Assembly (NCBI RefSeq): GCF_001314605.1
Contig: NZ_LIHP01000004.1
Span: forward strand, 372,001-436,000
Source of the DNA: Marinobacter sp. HL-58
GTDB taxonomy: Bacteria > Pseudomonadota > Gammaproteobacteria > Pseudomonadales > Oleiphilaceae
Length of the DNA: 64,000 bases
Direction of reading: 5' to 3'
The notes below the pieces were generated by a model. The model was not told the origin of the DNA. It did no database searches and saw only the letters and a list, made by a program, of their open reading frames with translations. Made by a program: the position numbers and the translations under genes. Each line of letters begins with the position of its first letter. Within the stretch, counting starts at the first letter, position 1. Below, one piece after another: positions 37,716 to 46,947 of this stretch.

Positions 37716-39431
37716 CTACCCTTTGGCTATCAGATTCTGGCTGGCGAGTTCGCTGCGAAAATCCCGCAGCAGGCTCAGCACCGGATTGGGCGCGGCCTGG
37801 CCAAGGCCGCAGATGGAAGCATCCGCCATCACCGTGGCCAGTTGCTGCAGCGTTTCCTCATCCCAGGTTTTGCGCTCCAGCAGGGTGAGCATTTTCTCGG
37901 TGCCCACGCGGCAGGGAGTGCATTGCCCGCAGGATTCATCCGCGAAGAAGCCTAGAAGGTTGGCGGCGGCGGCCTGCAGATTGTCCTGATCCGATAGCAC
38001 GATCACTGCGGCAGAGCCGATAAAGCAGCCGTGTTCCTGCAGGGTGTCGAAGTCCAGGGGGATGTCGGCCTTGCTGGCCGGCAATATGCCACCGGAGGCA
38101 CCTCCTGGCAGATAGGCCAGCAGCCGGTGCCCTTCGGCCATGCCGCCGCAGTATTCCTCTATCAATTCATTGAGAGTGATCCCCGCAGGCGCCACATGCA
38201 CCCCGGGCCGGGCGACGCGGCCGGACACCGAAAAGCTTCGAAGCCCTTTGCGACCATGCCGCCCCTGGCTGGCGAACCATTCGGCGCCCTCGGCATGGAT
38301 GCGCGGGATCCAGTAAACCGTCTCGACATTATTGACCAGTGTGGGCCGATCAAACAGGCCTTTCTGGGCAACGAGAGGCGGGCGATGGCGTGGCTTGCCG
38401 GGCTTGCCCTCCAGGGACTCGATCAGGGCGGATTCCTCGCCGCAGATATAAGCGCCTGCGCCACGGCGCAGAATGATAAAGCCTGGCTCGACGATTTCGG
38501 CTGCTTCCAGCTCGGTAATGGCGCCGGTCAGCACTCGATGCAGGCCCTGATATTCATCCCGCAGATAAATGTAGAGGGCCTGCGCCTCAACTGCCCAGGC
38601 ACTGACCAGCGCGCCCTCCAGGAAAACATGGGGTTCGCACTCCAGGTAATAACGGTCCTTGAAGGTGCCCGGCTCGCCCTCGTCGGCGTTGATCACTGCA
38701 TAACGTGGCCCGGGTTCGGCCCGCACTGCCTGCCATTTGCGGAAAGTTGGGAATCCCGCGCCGCCCAGTCCGCGCAGGCCGGCATGCTCAAGTTCCTTTG
38801 CCAGCGAATCGACGCTCACCCGGCCTTCACGGCAGTCTGCCAGCAGTCCATAACCGCCGCTGGAACGGTAGTCAGCAAGACGTTGCCAGTGGATCTTCTC
38901 CGGGTGAATCTGCCCCTGTTCGACAGCAGCACCCACATTTTCGGCATTGGCATGGCAAACATGATGATGGCCAACCTCCACCACCGGCGCCGTCTCGCAG
39001 CGCCCCATGCAGGGCGCGCGCTTTACCCTCACCTGTGATGGATCAGCCCCGGCAACCAGCGCCTCATACAGCGCCTCTGCCCCGGCCAGTTGGCAGGAGA
39101 GCGAATCACAAACCCGCAGGGTCAGCGCAGGCGGTGGCGCCTGTTCATCATGGATAACGTCGAAATGGGCGTAGAAGGTGGCGGTTTCATAAACAGCCGC
39201 CATGGGCAGATTCATGAACGATGCCAGGGCCCGTAGCCGGGGCATGGAGAGGTAACCGTAGGTGTCCTGCAGTGCATGCAGGTGTTCAATCAGACGATCT
39301 CTTCTGCGCAATGACGAATCGCTACGTTCGTCACCGATCAGGTCCCGAAGCTCCGACAACAGGGCCGGTTCGAGTTGCCGGCCCCGAAGCGCGGTGCGCC
39401 GGCGTTTGACCTTCTTATCGTCTGTGCTCAT
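37716..39431 (-). CDS. fdsB: Formate dehydrogenase gamma-beta fusion subunit (NuoE-NuoF type)
   Basis: NADH-side electron-transfer subunit, about 571 residues, fusing a thioredoxin-like NuoE/FdsG part with a NuoF/FdsB part. The first carries 2Fe-2S cysteines in CDSLSCQ and APCMGRCETAP. The second has the NADH/FMN sites GLRGLGGAGFPTF and ICGEESALIESLEG and the 4Fe-4S cysteines SCGQCTPCRVG...CGLG. Electrons pass from FdsA to NAD+ here. I begin at MSTDDKK (39431), as the 21 residues before look random; the ribosome site is weak. It is the first gene of the fds pair and is divergent from an SDR gene. Confidence 0.9.
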   Translation of the reverse strand: MSTDDKKVKRRRTALRGRQLEPALLSELRDLIGDERSDSSLRRRDRLIEHLHALQDTYGYLSMPRLRALASFMNLPMAAVYETATFYAHFDVIHDEQAPPPALTLRVCDSLSCQLAGAEALYEALVAGADPSQVRVKRAPCMGRCETAPVVEVGHHHVCHANAENVGAAVEQGQIHPEKIHWQRLADYRSSGGYGLLADCREGRVSVDSLAKELEHAGLRGLGGAGFPTFRKWQAVRAEPGPRYAVINADEGEPGTFKDRYYLECEPHVFLEGALVSAWAVEAQALYIYLRDEYQGLHRVLTGAITELEAAEIVEPGFIILRRGAGAYICGEESALIESLEGKPGKPRHRPPLVAQKGLFDRPTLVNNVETVYWIPRIHAEGAEWFASQGRHGRKGLRSFSVSGRVARPGVHVAPAGITLNELIEEYCGGMAEGHRLLAYLPGGASGGILPASKADIPLDFDTLQEHGCFIGSAAVIVLSDQDNLQAAAANLLGFFADESCGQCTPCRVGTEKMLTLLERKTWDEETLQQLATVMADASICGLGQAAPNPVLSLLRDFRSELASQNLIAKG

Positions 39432-39666
39432 TGTTTTTGTCCAGGCCTGAAGGTACCGAAGGCAGCCTGGCTGGCTGGCCTGACTACTTGGCATTCATTG
39501 AAGCATATCCGGACGGATTGTCGCCAGCAGCCTGTCGGACTTGCGCCGGAGAACGTCGTTTTTGGATTGATGTAACCCATGGTTCAAGAGAAGATAACGC
39601 TCTCGGACTTCGTGGGCGAAACCGGCGCCCCCTCTGAAAACCAACAACCACAAGTAGGGACATGCC

Positions 39667-40449
39667 ATGAAACTCAAAGATTCCGTCGCCATTATCACCG
39701 GCTCCTCCTCCGGTATCGGTGCCGCCATCGCCCGCCTGTTTGCCGAACACGGCTGCCACGTGGTGATCAACTACAGTAACAATGAGGACGGTGCCCGGGC
39801 GGTAGCCGCCGACTGCGAGAAGCTCGGTGTAAAAACCCTGGTCATGCGCGCCGATGTGGCGGAAGACGCCGACTGCCGCGCCCTGGTGGACGCCACTCTG
39901 GACCAGCTGGGCCGGGTTGATATCCTGGTTAACAACGCCGGCACCACGAAATTCTGTGATCAGTCCAACCTCGACGGCCTCGACAAGCAGGACTTCCTCG
40001 ACCTTTACGCCGTCAATACCGTGGGCGCATTTCAGATGACCCGTGCCGCGGAGAAAGCCCTGCGAGCCAATGGTTCCGGGCACATCATCAACATGGCTTC
40101 CATTGCCGGCCTCGCCGGTATCGGCAGTTCCATTGCCTATGCCGCCTCAAAGGGCGCCCTGGTTACCATGACCCGTTCCCTGGCCCGGGTCATGGGGCCG
40201 GAAGTTCGTGTCAACGCCGTCTGTCCCGGTTTCGTTCAGGGTGAGTGGCTGAAAAAGGGTCTGGGCGAAGAGAAGTACGAAGCATTACTGGAGAAAACCA
40301 AGGCAGGCTCGCCCTTGCATGATACAGCGTCACCGGAAACCGTAGCCGACGTCTGCCTGGGCCTGATCATCGGCGGCGATTTGACCACCGGGGAAACCAT
40401 CCTCATCGACGGCGGTGCTCACCTGGGTATGGCGCCGGTTCGTCGTTAA
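39667..40449 (+). CDS. Short-chain dehydrogenase/reductase
   Basis: A 260-residue classical SDR with TGSSSGIG cofactor motif, NNAG, Ser in NMAS and YAASK catalytic Tyr/Lys. AGGG lies about ten bases before the ATG. The acidic/neutral pattern after beta-2 (NYSNNEDG) suits NADP(H). Substrate is unknown. It is divergent from the formate dehydrogenase operon with no clear functional link. Confidence 0.88.
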   Translation: MKLKDSVAIITGSSSGIGAAIARLFAEHGCHVVINYSNNEDGARAVAADCEKLGVKTLVMRADVAEDADCRALVDATLDQLGRVDILVNNAGTTKFCDQSNLDGLDKQDFLDLYAVNTVGAFQMTRAAEKALRANGSGHIINMASIAGLAGIGSSIAYAASKGALVTMTRSLARVMGPEVRVNAVCPGFVQGEWLKKGLGEEKYEALLEKTKAGSPLHDTASPETVADVCLGLIIGGDLTTGETILIDGGAHLGMAPVRR

Positions 40450-40526
40450 CCGCCCTGAGCAGAGGGAAACCGTAAATATACTTCGGCGCTGAATTGCCAG
40501 CCGGCACCACGCCGGAGTACACTAAA

Positions 40527-40536
40527 TGTGTACACA
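40527..40536. promoter_or_regulatory. Palindromic operator of the toxin-antitoxin operon
   Basis: TGTGTACACA is a perfect palindrome 16 bases before the antitoxin ATG; a further GTACAC at 40517-40522 forms a second half-site. Phd/YefM-type antitoxins bind such GTACAC-containing palindromes to repress their own operon, so this is the probable autoregulatory site. Confidence 0.65.
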
Positions 40537-40551
40537 CGTGGAGTATTAGCC

Positions 40552-40788
40552 ATGCAGACGATCAATGTCCGGGAAACTCGAGAAAAGCTTTCAAATCTAT
40601 TGGACGCTGTAGCAGCGGGAGAAGAGATTGTTATTCTTCGCCACGGTAAACCCGCTGCACGCCTGACAGCAGCCTACCCGGAAAAAATTCAGTTTCTGGA
40701 TCGATCGGAACTAAGGGCATCACTGCCGCCCTCTAACGAAAGTTCCGCGCAGGCTGTCCGTGAACTGCGGGACGATGAGCGCTACTGA
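40552..40788 (+). CDS. Phd/YefM-family antitoxin
   Basis: A 78-residue antitoxin with the Phd/YefM N-terminal DNA-binding fold: INVRETREKLSNLLDAVAAGEEIVILRHGKPAARL. The charged, probably disordered C-terminus (ELRDDERY) would wrap the toxin. The start at 40552 has GGAG eight bases upstream and a palindromic operator before it. Its stop overlaps the toxin start by one base. Confidence 0.9.
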   Translation: MQTINVRETREKLSNLLDAVAAGEEIVILRHGKPAARLTAAYPEKIQFLDRSELRASLPPSNESSAQAVRELRDDERY

Positions 40789-41222
40789 TGCTGTATTTCG
40801 ATACCAGCGCCGTTCTACCCTACTACCGTCAAGAACACGCTAGCGAGTGGGTTCAGGCTTTGCTTGAATCGCAGGCAAGGCCGGTTCTGATAAGCCATTT
40901 GACAGAAGTTGAGGTGGCAAGCGCCTTGGCCCGTTGGGTTCGTATGGGAGAGCTCAGCGAACCCCAGGCAAACCGAATCGAAAGTGCCTTCCATGATGAT
41001 GTCAGCCATGGACGCTTCAGTCTTTGCCCTATCGAAACGACCCACTATCAACGGGCCAGCCACTGGATTGGCACAAGGAAAACAAGCTTGAGGACATTGG
41101 ATGCACTTCACCTGGCCTGCGCAGAGCATCACCAGGCTCGTTTGATCAGTGAGGATGAGGCACTTGTTTCCGCAGCCATTTTCTTTGGTATTGATGCCAG
41201 CCTTGCCTCAAAGAGCGACTGA
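40788..41222 (+). CDS. VapC-type PIN-domain toxin
   Basis: A 144-residue PIN ribonuclease. The acidic site residues are in YFDTSA (Asp5), TEVEVASALA, LRTLDALHLA and ISEDEAL, the VapC pattern. Such toxins cleave tRNA or rRNA when freed from the antitoxin. The start overlaps the antitoxin stop (TGATG). The stop is only five bases from the first gene of the Wadjet operon, so the module probably reads into it. Confidence 0.9.
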   Translation: MLYFDTSAVLPYYRQEHASEWVQALLESQARPVLISHLTEVEVASALARWVRMGELSEPQANRIESAFHDDVSHGRFSLCPIETTHYQRASHWIGTRKTSLRTLDALHLACAEHHQARLISEDEALVSAAIFFGIDASLASKSD

Positions 41223-41227
41223 GCGCC

Positions 41228-42502
41228 ATGGCAAACCCAAAACACCTCACTCGAACACTTTTTGAGCACTGGGAAACCGCCGAGGCATTGGTCCGGGCCA
41301 CCCGGGAAATGCCGGCTTTCTCCGAGGAGCAGGTTCTTGCTGCCATTCGCCAGGCTCAACCGGCCCTTGACGACTTTCAAGTTGGAGATGCCCTACGCAA
41401 GCTTGTTACAAGTGGCGTACTGGAGGCTCAGAGTCGTTCTGAAAGCTTCGTGGTCAATGCCCATGTACTTGAGTTTGTGCGTGGCCTGACGCATGAACAC
41501 GAACTGGGACTGTCTTCAGTCATTCAGGCGCGCATCGAAGCGATTCGTGGCGCGACAGAGACTCTCACCGCCGGCATCGAAGCCGGAGATACCGGCCAGC
41601 AGACTCAGGCAATTAACCGACTATCTACTTTGTTCAGAGATATTGCCCGCCAGCTCGAGCAGGACCGCCATGCGATTGCCGAGCTAGCCGAGCAGGCAAA
41701 ATCAGCAGACACCCGGGCCCCAATAGCAAAACGCTACAAGTCCGTCCTCGACGCCTACGATCAGTATGTTGAACCAATGAACGAGATGATGGACTCCGGG
41801 CCTTCAGGCATTTTCTACCACCACCTCGCTTCAGCGGAAGACGCCCTCGACCTAGGCTACAACCGCCTGGTCACCAAAGGCGCACTCTACAGCCATCTCA
41901 ACCGCCTCCGGCACGTTGGTTATCAGGCCAAGGAACTGCGACGGCTGGGGCGAATCACGGCTCAGCAATGCGCTGATATTCTGTTGCCCCTCCGAGAAGA
42001 AGCACGCCAGCACAACAATCTTTCCTCAGCCATCAGCCGATTGCTGGGACAGATTCGCAAAAAAGGGCTCAACCGCACCTTTCGCAAACGCCAGGATCAG
42101 TCCTGGCTGCCGGTGTGGCGCGTGAATCAGAGCCGCAGTGTGTCTGTAGGCGACGAGGTCAAAACAATCATGGCGGAAGCGAGGAACTTTGAGCCTTCTG
42201 AACGAGAGTTCCCGGGCGAAGTCGATGCCACGCCGGTTGCGATTACAGAGTGGATTGACGAAGACCAGCTCCGGCGACAGTTGTTAAAGGACCTCCCGGT
42301 CAGCAACCTGCTGGAGTGGCTGCAGCACCACTATCCCTCCCTGCCTGACCAGGTTCTTCTGCGGCTGTACCATGACCTGGCACGTGAAGATCAGTGGGAG
42401 ATGGAGCTGGAAGCGCAGCCCACAACATCTACCCTTTCCCGGGTTTCAGTGCATTACTGGCCCTACCGTCTGACACAACCGGTGAGCAAAATCCGTGAGT
42501 AA
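41228..42502 (+). CDS. jetA: Wadjet anti-plasmid system subunit JetA (MukF/kleisin-like)
   Basis: A 424-residue helical protein in the kleisin position of an MksBEF/Wadjet operon. The N-terminal 100 residues look like a winged-helix pair (EEQVLAAIRQAQPALDDFQVGDALRKLV), followed by a long helical section (QARIEAIRGATETL) and a C-terminal winged-helix-like end. In Wadjet, JetA bridges the SMC heads; the complex extrudes and cleaves small circular DNA. Identification depends largely on the next three genes. It starts five bases after vapC and its stop overlaps the jetB GTG by eight bases. Confidence 0.85.
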   Translation: MANPKHLTRTLFEHWETAEALVRATREMPAFSEEQVLAAIRQAQPALDDFQVGDALRKLVTSGVLEAQSRSESFVVNAHVLEFVRGLTHEHELGLSSVIQARIEAIRGATETLTAGIEAGDTGQQTQAINRLSTLFRDIARQLEQDRHAIAELAEQAKSADTRAPIAKRYKSVLDAYDQYVEPMNEMMDSGPSGIFYHHLASAEDALDLGYNRLVTKGALYSHLNRLRHVGYQAKELRRLGRITAQQCADILLPLREEARQHNNLSSAISRLLGQIRKKGLNRTFRKRQDQSWLPVWRVNQSRSVSVGDEVKTIMAEARNFEPSEREFPGEVDATPVAITEWIDEDQLRRQLLKDLPVSNLLEWLQHHYPSLPDQVLLRLYHDLAREDQWEMELEAQPTTSTLSRVSVHYWPYRLTQPVSKIRE

Positions 42503-43088
42503 TACCAGCCAATTCCAGCAAATCGCCAACAACCTGCCGAATCTGGCCCTACTTTTTCGTTGGTTCAACCGGGGCCGGCATCTCAACCGGATCGCGGAGC
42601 CGGTTTTATGGGAAGAGCTTGAGCGCAACCTTGACGACTATACCGCCATTTTTACCGCATTGGGTTCTGAACTTCGCCTTGATGGCCGGGGCTTCGCGTG
42701 GTTCCATCAGGACGACGGAAGCAGCAATACCAACAAAGCCACACGACAACTGGCCCTGTTGTTCATGGTCATCTTTGATACTCAAGCGGATGCCGGCATT
42801 CCGCTGATGAAATTCGAGCATTGGCGAATCGATCAAACCTTGCTGACAACGGTTTTCGAGCAACACCAGGACTTGCTGGAGGCCGAAGAGCTGGATCTGT
42901 CCGGCCTGGTGAGCCTGATGAGAACCGCAGAAAACTTCGGCTTTGCCCGTTACGATGGCGGAGCCTGGCAGCTGTTGCCTGCTGTGTGTCGTTACCTGGA
43001 TCATTACGAAGAACTGGCCAGCCAAGTGGATCAGGATGAAGATGTGTCCTGGGCTGGCGATCAGGACGACGAGGATAATTCCCTATGA
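42495..43088 (+). CDS. jetB: Wadjet subunit JetB (MukE-like)
   Basis: A 197-residue kite-type protein, start GTG at 42495 inside the end of jetA. It is an all-alpha/winged-helix protein (LLFRWFNRGRHLNRIAE; LWEELERNLDDYTAIFTALG) ending in a strongly acidic tail. MukE/MksE/JetB proteins bind the kleisin. The stop overlaps the jetC ATG by four bases (ATGA). Position and size support the call more than any single motif. Confidence 0.83.
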   Translation: MSNTSQFQQIANNLPNLALLFRWFNRGRHLNRIAEPVLWEELERNLDDYTAIFTALGSELRLDGRGFAWFHQDDGSSNTNKATRQLALLFMVIFDTQADAGIPLMKFEHWRIDQTLLTTVFEQHQDLLEAEELDLSGLVSLMRTAENFGFARYDGGAWQLLPAVCRYLDHYEELASQVDQDEDVSWAGDQDDEDNSL

Positions 43089-45856
43089 GTTCCGATTACG
43101 GATTCCAGCAGCTGGTACTTCTCAACAGCGCCGGCTATGAGCGCGCAGAGCTCCCTCTGGATGAGTCAGTTTCTCTCATTGCCCCCAACAATACTGGCAA
43201 GACCAGCCTGATTAATGCCCTGCAATACCTGCTGATTATCGACAAGCGGCACCTGGATTTTGGTGCCCACGACAAAGACAAAGCGAGACGCTTCTACTTC
43301 CCATCCAATAGCAGCTATATCCTGCTGGAAGTCACTTTGCCAGAATCCGGCTCAGTGGTGCTCGGGTGTGTGGGCAAGGGGTTTAGCTACGATTATAATT
43401 ATTTTGCCTATCAGGGTCCTCTGCAAATCGAGGAGTACAGGCTCGACAATGGCAAGCTGGTGACGCAACCACAGCTGTTGGAGCAGCTGGCTCACCACGG
43501 GCGAACGGCCAATTTCTACTCATCGACTGAGTTTGCCGAGATGGTCTACGGCGGTGCCCGCAAGCGGGGCCAGACCAGCTCCGAGTTTACCGTGTTCCGG
43601 CTGGAGAACCGCAAGGATGCAAATGCCTACCGTCAGGTTCTTACCCGGACCCTACGTCTCGACAAACTCAGTTCCGGAGAAGTAAAACGTCACCTGCTGC
43701 AGATCTTCAGCCGCCAGCTACCGGACTCTGTCGTAGATTTCAAACAGGAATGGGACAAGGCCTTCGCCGAGGTAAACCAGGATCGGGAACAATACCGAGC
43801 CGCCAAAAATCAGCAAACACTGATCGACGAACTGGATCGCCATCAGGAAGAGCGCCTCGCCATCCGAGGCAGGATCATTGCGCGACGCCCTCTCATCGAC
43901 GATGGGCTGGAGCGTTGGCAGAACCACTACCAGACAGAAAGCAAAAACCTCCAACATCAACATGAGAAATTGCGGAAGCAGGAAGCAGACCTGCTTGAGA
44001 GGGACAGGGAACAAACCCGTCGCCAGAGTGAGCTCAACCAGCAACTGGAGGCACTGAACAAGGACGAGCAGCGCCATGATGAACTTGGGAACCGGTTCGC
44101 GCTGATCCATGACCGCAGCGAGCTTGAACAGCAACTTTCCAGCGCCACAGAAGAACGCAACCGTCAGATCGCCCTACTATCCAATGCCCACGGTCAGTCA
44201 GCTGCCGCCATCGATGATCTGATCCGGCGCGAGGAGGAAGAGCTGTCCGCATTGGGCAAAGAACAGGAGACGCTTTCCGATAACCTTTATCTCACACTTA
44301 AACAACACATCTCCAAAGACCGGCTAAGTGTTCTCAATCGCGGGCTTGCCCGACAACTCCTTACCCTGCCCCCCGGCGACTATCAGCTCGATCCCAACCA
44401 GCTCCATCGCTGGCTGGAGGGCATGGCGGCAGACCGATTTGAACTACCGGGTCTGAACCTGTCTGTTGCAGACCAACCACTGCAATATCAACAACGGTCA
44501 AACGAAGAGATAATACGCCTGATTGATGACTGCCAGAGCCGGCTCCGGCAACTGCAGGAACAGAAGACAGCCACCCAGGAATTGGACACCCAGAAGAAAC
44601 GCAGGGCAAAACTTGAGCAGGAAGTAAAAAGCCTGGAAAAAGATCTGGAACAGTTTGACGAGCTGACTCAACTGCAGAACTCTCGCCCGGATCGCTTAAA
44701 AGAAATTGCGACAGCCAGGCAGGAGCTGGCAAAGATTGAACACGCCCAGGAACAGGCTGGTGCTCAGCAACAAGCCCTCAGGGAGCAGATCCAGGAAGTC
44801 GCCAATCAACGGCAAGCCCTGGACGCCGCCCACCAGGAAATCGATCGTATCCGCCAGAACCGGGGCGACACCGACGAGCAGTTCAATTGGCTGGCTGACC
44901 TGCCCCATACCCCCTGGGTTGGCGACCCGGAGCTACCGCTCGGCCAGCTGGCACAAACGCTGCGTGACTATCAGCGGGACTGCTATCGGTTAAAGGAACT
45001 GGACCGGGACCTGGACCACCGGCGCATCAACCTGCACAGCGGTGGCCTGACCAAGTTCCAGTATGCTCCCAACCCGGAAGAGGAAATCCGGTTGATGGTG
45101 GAATTTCGCCATCACCTGGCCCGTGAAGCAGAAGCACTGGAAAAGAAAGCCCGCAGTGCCGTGGTCACTGTGACGGCCAGCCTCCGGGATCTTCGCGGCA
45201 ACCTGCAGTCATTCGAAAATGCCATGCATGAATTCAACCGACTGATCAGCCGCAGGAAACTGTCTGACCTCAAGGTATTTCGAATTCAGCCGGTTCACGA
45301 GAGTCACCTTGTCGAAGCCATCGACCTGCTGATCCAGACGGCAGAAAAAGTGGAGTCTGGCGAATCCTTCGAGCTGTTCAACCAGTCCAGCGTCCTGGAC
45401 GACCGACAGCTGGACCAAGCCCGCCAGCTACTGATCGACGAAGGTAGCGCTCGCCATGGTCTAAAGGTTGCCGATCTGTTTCGCCTCACTTTCGAGCTAG
45501 GCAAGGAAAATCAGGATGTAGAAAGCTTTGATGACATCGACAGTGCCGCTTCCAACGGCACCGTGCTCATGGCTAAGCTGGTCACCGGCCTGGCCATGCT
45601 CCACCTGATGCAGGACAAAACTCGCAATGTCCAGGCGCTGTGTTACCTGGACGAAGCCCTGGCCCTGGATGCGGCCAACCAGAGGAGTCTGATCAAAACA
45701 GCTTCCGAATTCGGTTTCGCGTTAATGTTCGCTTCGCCTTCACCGTTGATTACAGCCCACTACTGCGTACCTATCCAACAGATGAGCAACGGCAAGAACC
45801 ATATCAGCCGCAAGCACTGGCAGATTCTGCAGCCGCTTGAAGCTGTCGAGGCATGA
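43085..45856 (+). CDS. jetC: Wadjet SMC ATPase JetC (MukB-like)
   Basis: A 923-residue SMC-family ATPase. Walker A is APNNTGKTSLINALQYLL in the N-terminal head. Long coiled coils occupy about residues 230-680 (many Gln/Glu/Leu heptads). The C-terminal head has ALCYLDEALALDAANQ as Walker B/D-loop, then FGFALMFASPS. It is shorter than typical MukB. With JetA and JetB it should form the loop-extruding motor that detects plasmid-sized circles. GAGG lies ten bases before the ATG. Confidence 0.9.
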   Translation: MSSDYGFQQLVLLNSAGYERAELPLDESVSLIAPNNTGKTSLINALQYLLIIDKRHLDFGAHDKDKARRFYFPSNSSYILLEVTLPESGSVVLGCVGKGFSYDYNYFAYQGPLQIEEYRLDNGKLVTQPQLLEQLAHHGRTANFYSSTEFAEMVYGGARKRGQTSSEFTVFRLENRKDANAYRQVLTRTLRLDKLSSGEVKRHLLQIFSRQLPDSVVDFKQEWDKAFAEVNQDREQYRAAKNQQTLIDELDRHQEERLAIRGRIIARRPLIDDGLERWQNHYQTESKNLQHQHEKLRKQEADLLERDREQTRRQSELNQQLEALNKDEQRHDELGNRFALIHDRSELEQQLSSATEERNRQIALLSNAHGQSAAAIDDLIRREEEELSALGKEQETLSDNLYLTLKQHISKDRLSVLNRGLARQLLTLPPGDYQLDPNQLHRWLEGMAADRFELPGLNLSVADQPLQYQQRSNEEIIRLIDDCQSRLRQLQEQKTATQELDTQKKRRAKLEQEVKSLEKDLEQFDELTQLQNSRPDRLKEIATARQELAKIEHAQEQAGAQQQALREQIQEVANQRQALDAAHQEIDRIRQNRGDTDEQFNWLADLPHTPWVGDPELPLGQLAQTLRDYQRDCYRLKELDRDLDHRRINLHSGGLTKFQYAPNPEEEIRLMVEFRHHLAREAEALEKKARSAVVTVTASLRDLRGNLQSFENAMHEFNRLISRRKLSDLKVFRIQPVHESHLVEAIDLLIQTAEKVESGESFELFNQSSVLDDRQLDQARQLLIDEGSARHGLKVADLFRLTFELGKENQDVESFDDIDSAASNGTVLMAKLVTGLAMLHLMQDKTRNVQALCYLDEALALDAANQRSLIKTASEFGFALMFASPSPLITAHYCVPIQQMSNGKNHISRKHWQILQPLEAVEA

Positions 45857-45866
45857 GCTCTCATCA

Positions 45867-46748
45867 ATGAACAAGTCGCTCAGAGAAGCATTGATAAAAC
45901 TTAAGGATTCCGGCGGAGAGTGCCTTGGATCACAGTTCACTCCCTCACAGAAGCGGGTGCTTGATGAGTTCCTCCGCAGAACCGCATGTGTCATCAAGCT
46001 GCGTCAGGGCAATGGCTTCGTTTATCGCATCAGCAACTCACCGGTGTTTGAGCAGCACCTTCGGGAATTACGGCCCAGTTCAGATTCAGCCAACCAAGCG
46101 CATCCAGTTCGGGCACAAAACCTTGAGCTTACCCGGTCCACCAAAGGTCGAAAGGGTTCACACGCCGCTTCTTACCGCCTGCTGAAGGCAACAATACAGG
46201 GCGTAACCTGGAACTGTGAAGGAGCGTTGCTCGACCTATGGCAGCTGACATCCATCGCCGGCGCCCTTGCCATCGATATCAGCCAGAATGAAACGTCTCT
46301 GGCCACCGACAGCCCGTTGTGGCTGGTGGAAAATCAGGGCTTGCTGGATGACACCAGCTGGGTGCCTGAAGGCTTGCACGGGTCTGTACTCTATTACCAG
46401 GGCCAGCTCAGTGAACGGCTGATACAGTGGCTATGCGGGAAAAAACGAAGTCCACGAATTCTTATTTTTCCAGACTATGATGGCGTCGGACTCGAGAACT
46501 ATGCCCGCCTGCGCAAAGCGATGGGTGACAGCGTTGAACTATGGCTAATGCCGGACTGGAAACGCAAATTGGATCGCTATGGCAATTCTGAGGTATGGCA
46601 AAATAATCGTAAATATGTTGCCAATGCCGAGGAAAGTTTAAATTTGGATCAGGAACCGGATGAGGTGTTGGAGCTTATTGAGGCCCTTAAGCTGAGCGGT
46701 AAGGCGTTAGAGCAAGAGGCTGTTTTTCTGGTCACAACAGACAGCTAA
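45867..46748 (+). CDS. jetD: Wadjet nuclease subunit JetD (Toprim/topoisomerase VI-like)
   Basis: About 293 residues; the nuclease that cuts DNA trapped by the Wadjet motor. The Toprim-like fold carries the glutamate in LVENQG and the Asp pair in FPDYDGVGLENY, matching the JetD (DUF2220/DUF3322) pattern related to topoisomerase VI A. The N-terminal winged-helix part precedes it. I use the ATG ten bases after the jetC stop; the frame also allows a TTG at 45837 overlapping jetC. It completes the four-gene operon. Confidence 0.87.
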   Translation: MNKSLREALIKLKDSGGECLGSQFTPSQKRVLDEFLRRTACVIKLRQGNGFVYRISNSPVFEQHLRELRPSSDSANQAHPVRAQNLELTRSTKGRKGSHAASYRLLKATIQGVTWNCEGALLDLWQLTSIAGALAIDISQNETSLATDSPLWLVENQGLLDDTSWVPEGLHGSVLYYQGQLSERLIQWLCGKKRSPRILIFPDYDGVGLENYARLRKAMGDSVELWLMPDWKRKLDRYGNSEVWQNNRKYVANAEESLNLDQEPDEVLELIEALKLSGKALEQEAVFLVTTDS

Positions 46749-46818
46749 CCAAGCTTGTTCAAGATGCTGTGCGCATTCGATGATTCGCTCTTCTGCCATG
46801 CATTGAAGCGGATAATAT

Positions 46819-46847
46819 TTTGGGTTTAATTTGGGTATTCTTTGGGT
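46819..46847 (+). repeat. Three TTTGGGT direct repeats phased at 11 bp
   Basis: TTTGGGT occurs at 46819, 46830 and 46841, exactly 11 bases apart, so the copies lie on the same face of the helix. They are 55 bases from the tRNA-Cys fragment. Short phased repeats beside a tRNA att core are typical of arm-type binding sites for tyrosine integrases or their directionality factors; that role is inference. Confidence 0.6.
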
Positions 46848-46901
46848 GATAAACTCAACTAAACTGAGCCGATTTAGCTAATTGATTTTAAAGGATAAAA
46901 A

Positions 46902-46947
46902 TGGAGGCGCGGGTCGGAATCGAACCGGCGTACACGGAGTTGCAGTC
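46902..46947 (-). other. 3' fragment of a tRNA-Cys gene (attachment-site scar)
   Basis: Read on the minus strand, 46 bases match the 3' part of a tRNA-Cys: anticodon loop CTGCAAC (anticodon GCA), T-arm GGTTCGATTCC and acceptor end GCGCCTCCA including CCA. The sequence on the 5' side does not pair to make an anticodon stem and no D-arm or 5' acceptor strand is present, so it is not a working tRNA. Elements that integrate at tRNA 3' ends leave exactly such displaced fragments. No integrase gene is visible in the window. Confidence 0.8.

Noticed and set aside
46902-46947. A functional tRNA-Cys gene
   Set aside because: Only the 3' part is present; the upstream bases cannot form the anticodon stem, D-arm or acceptor strand.
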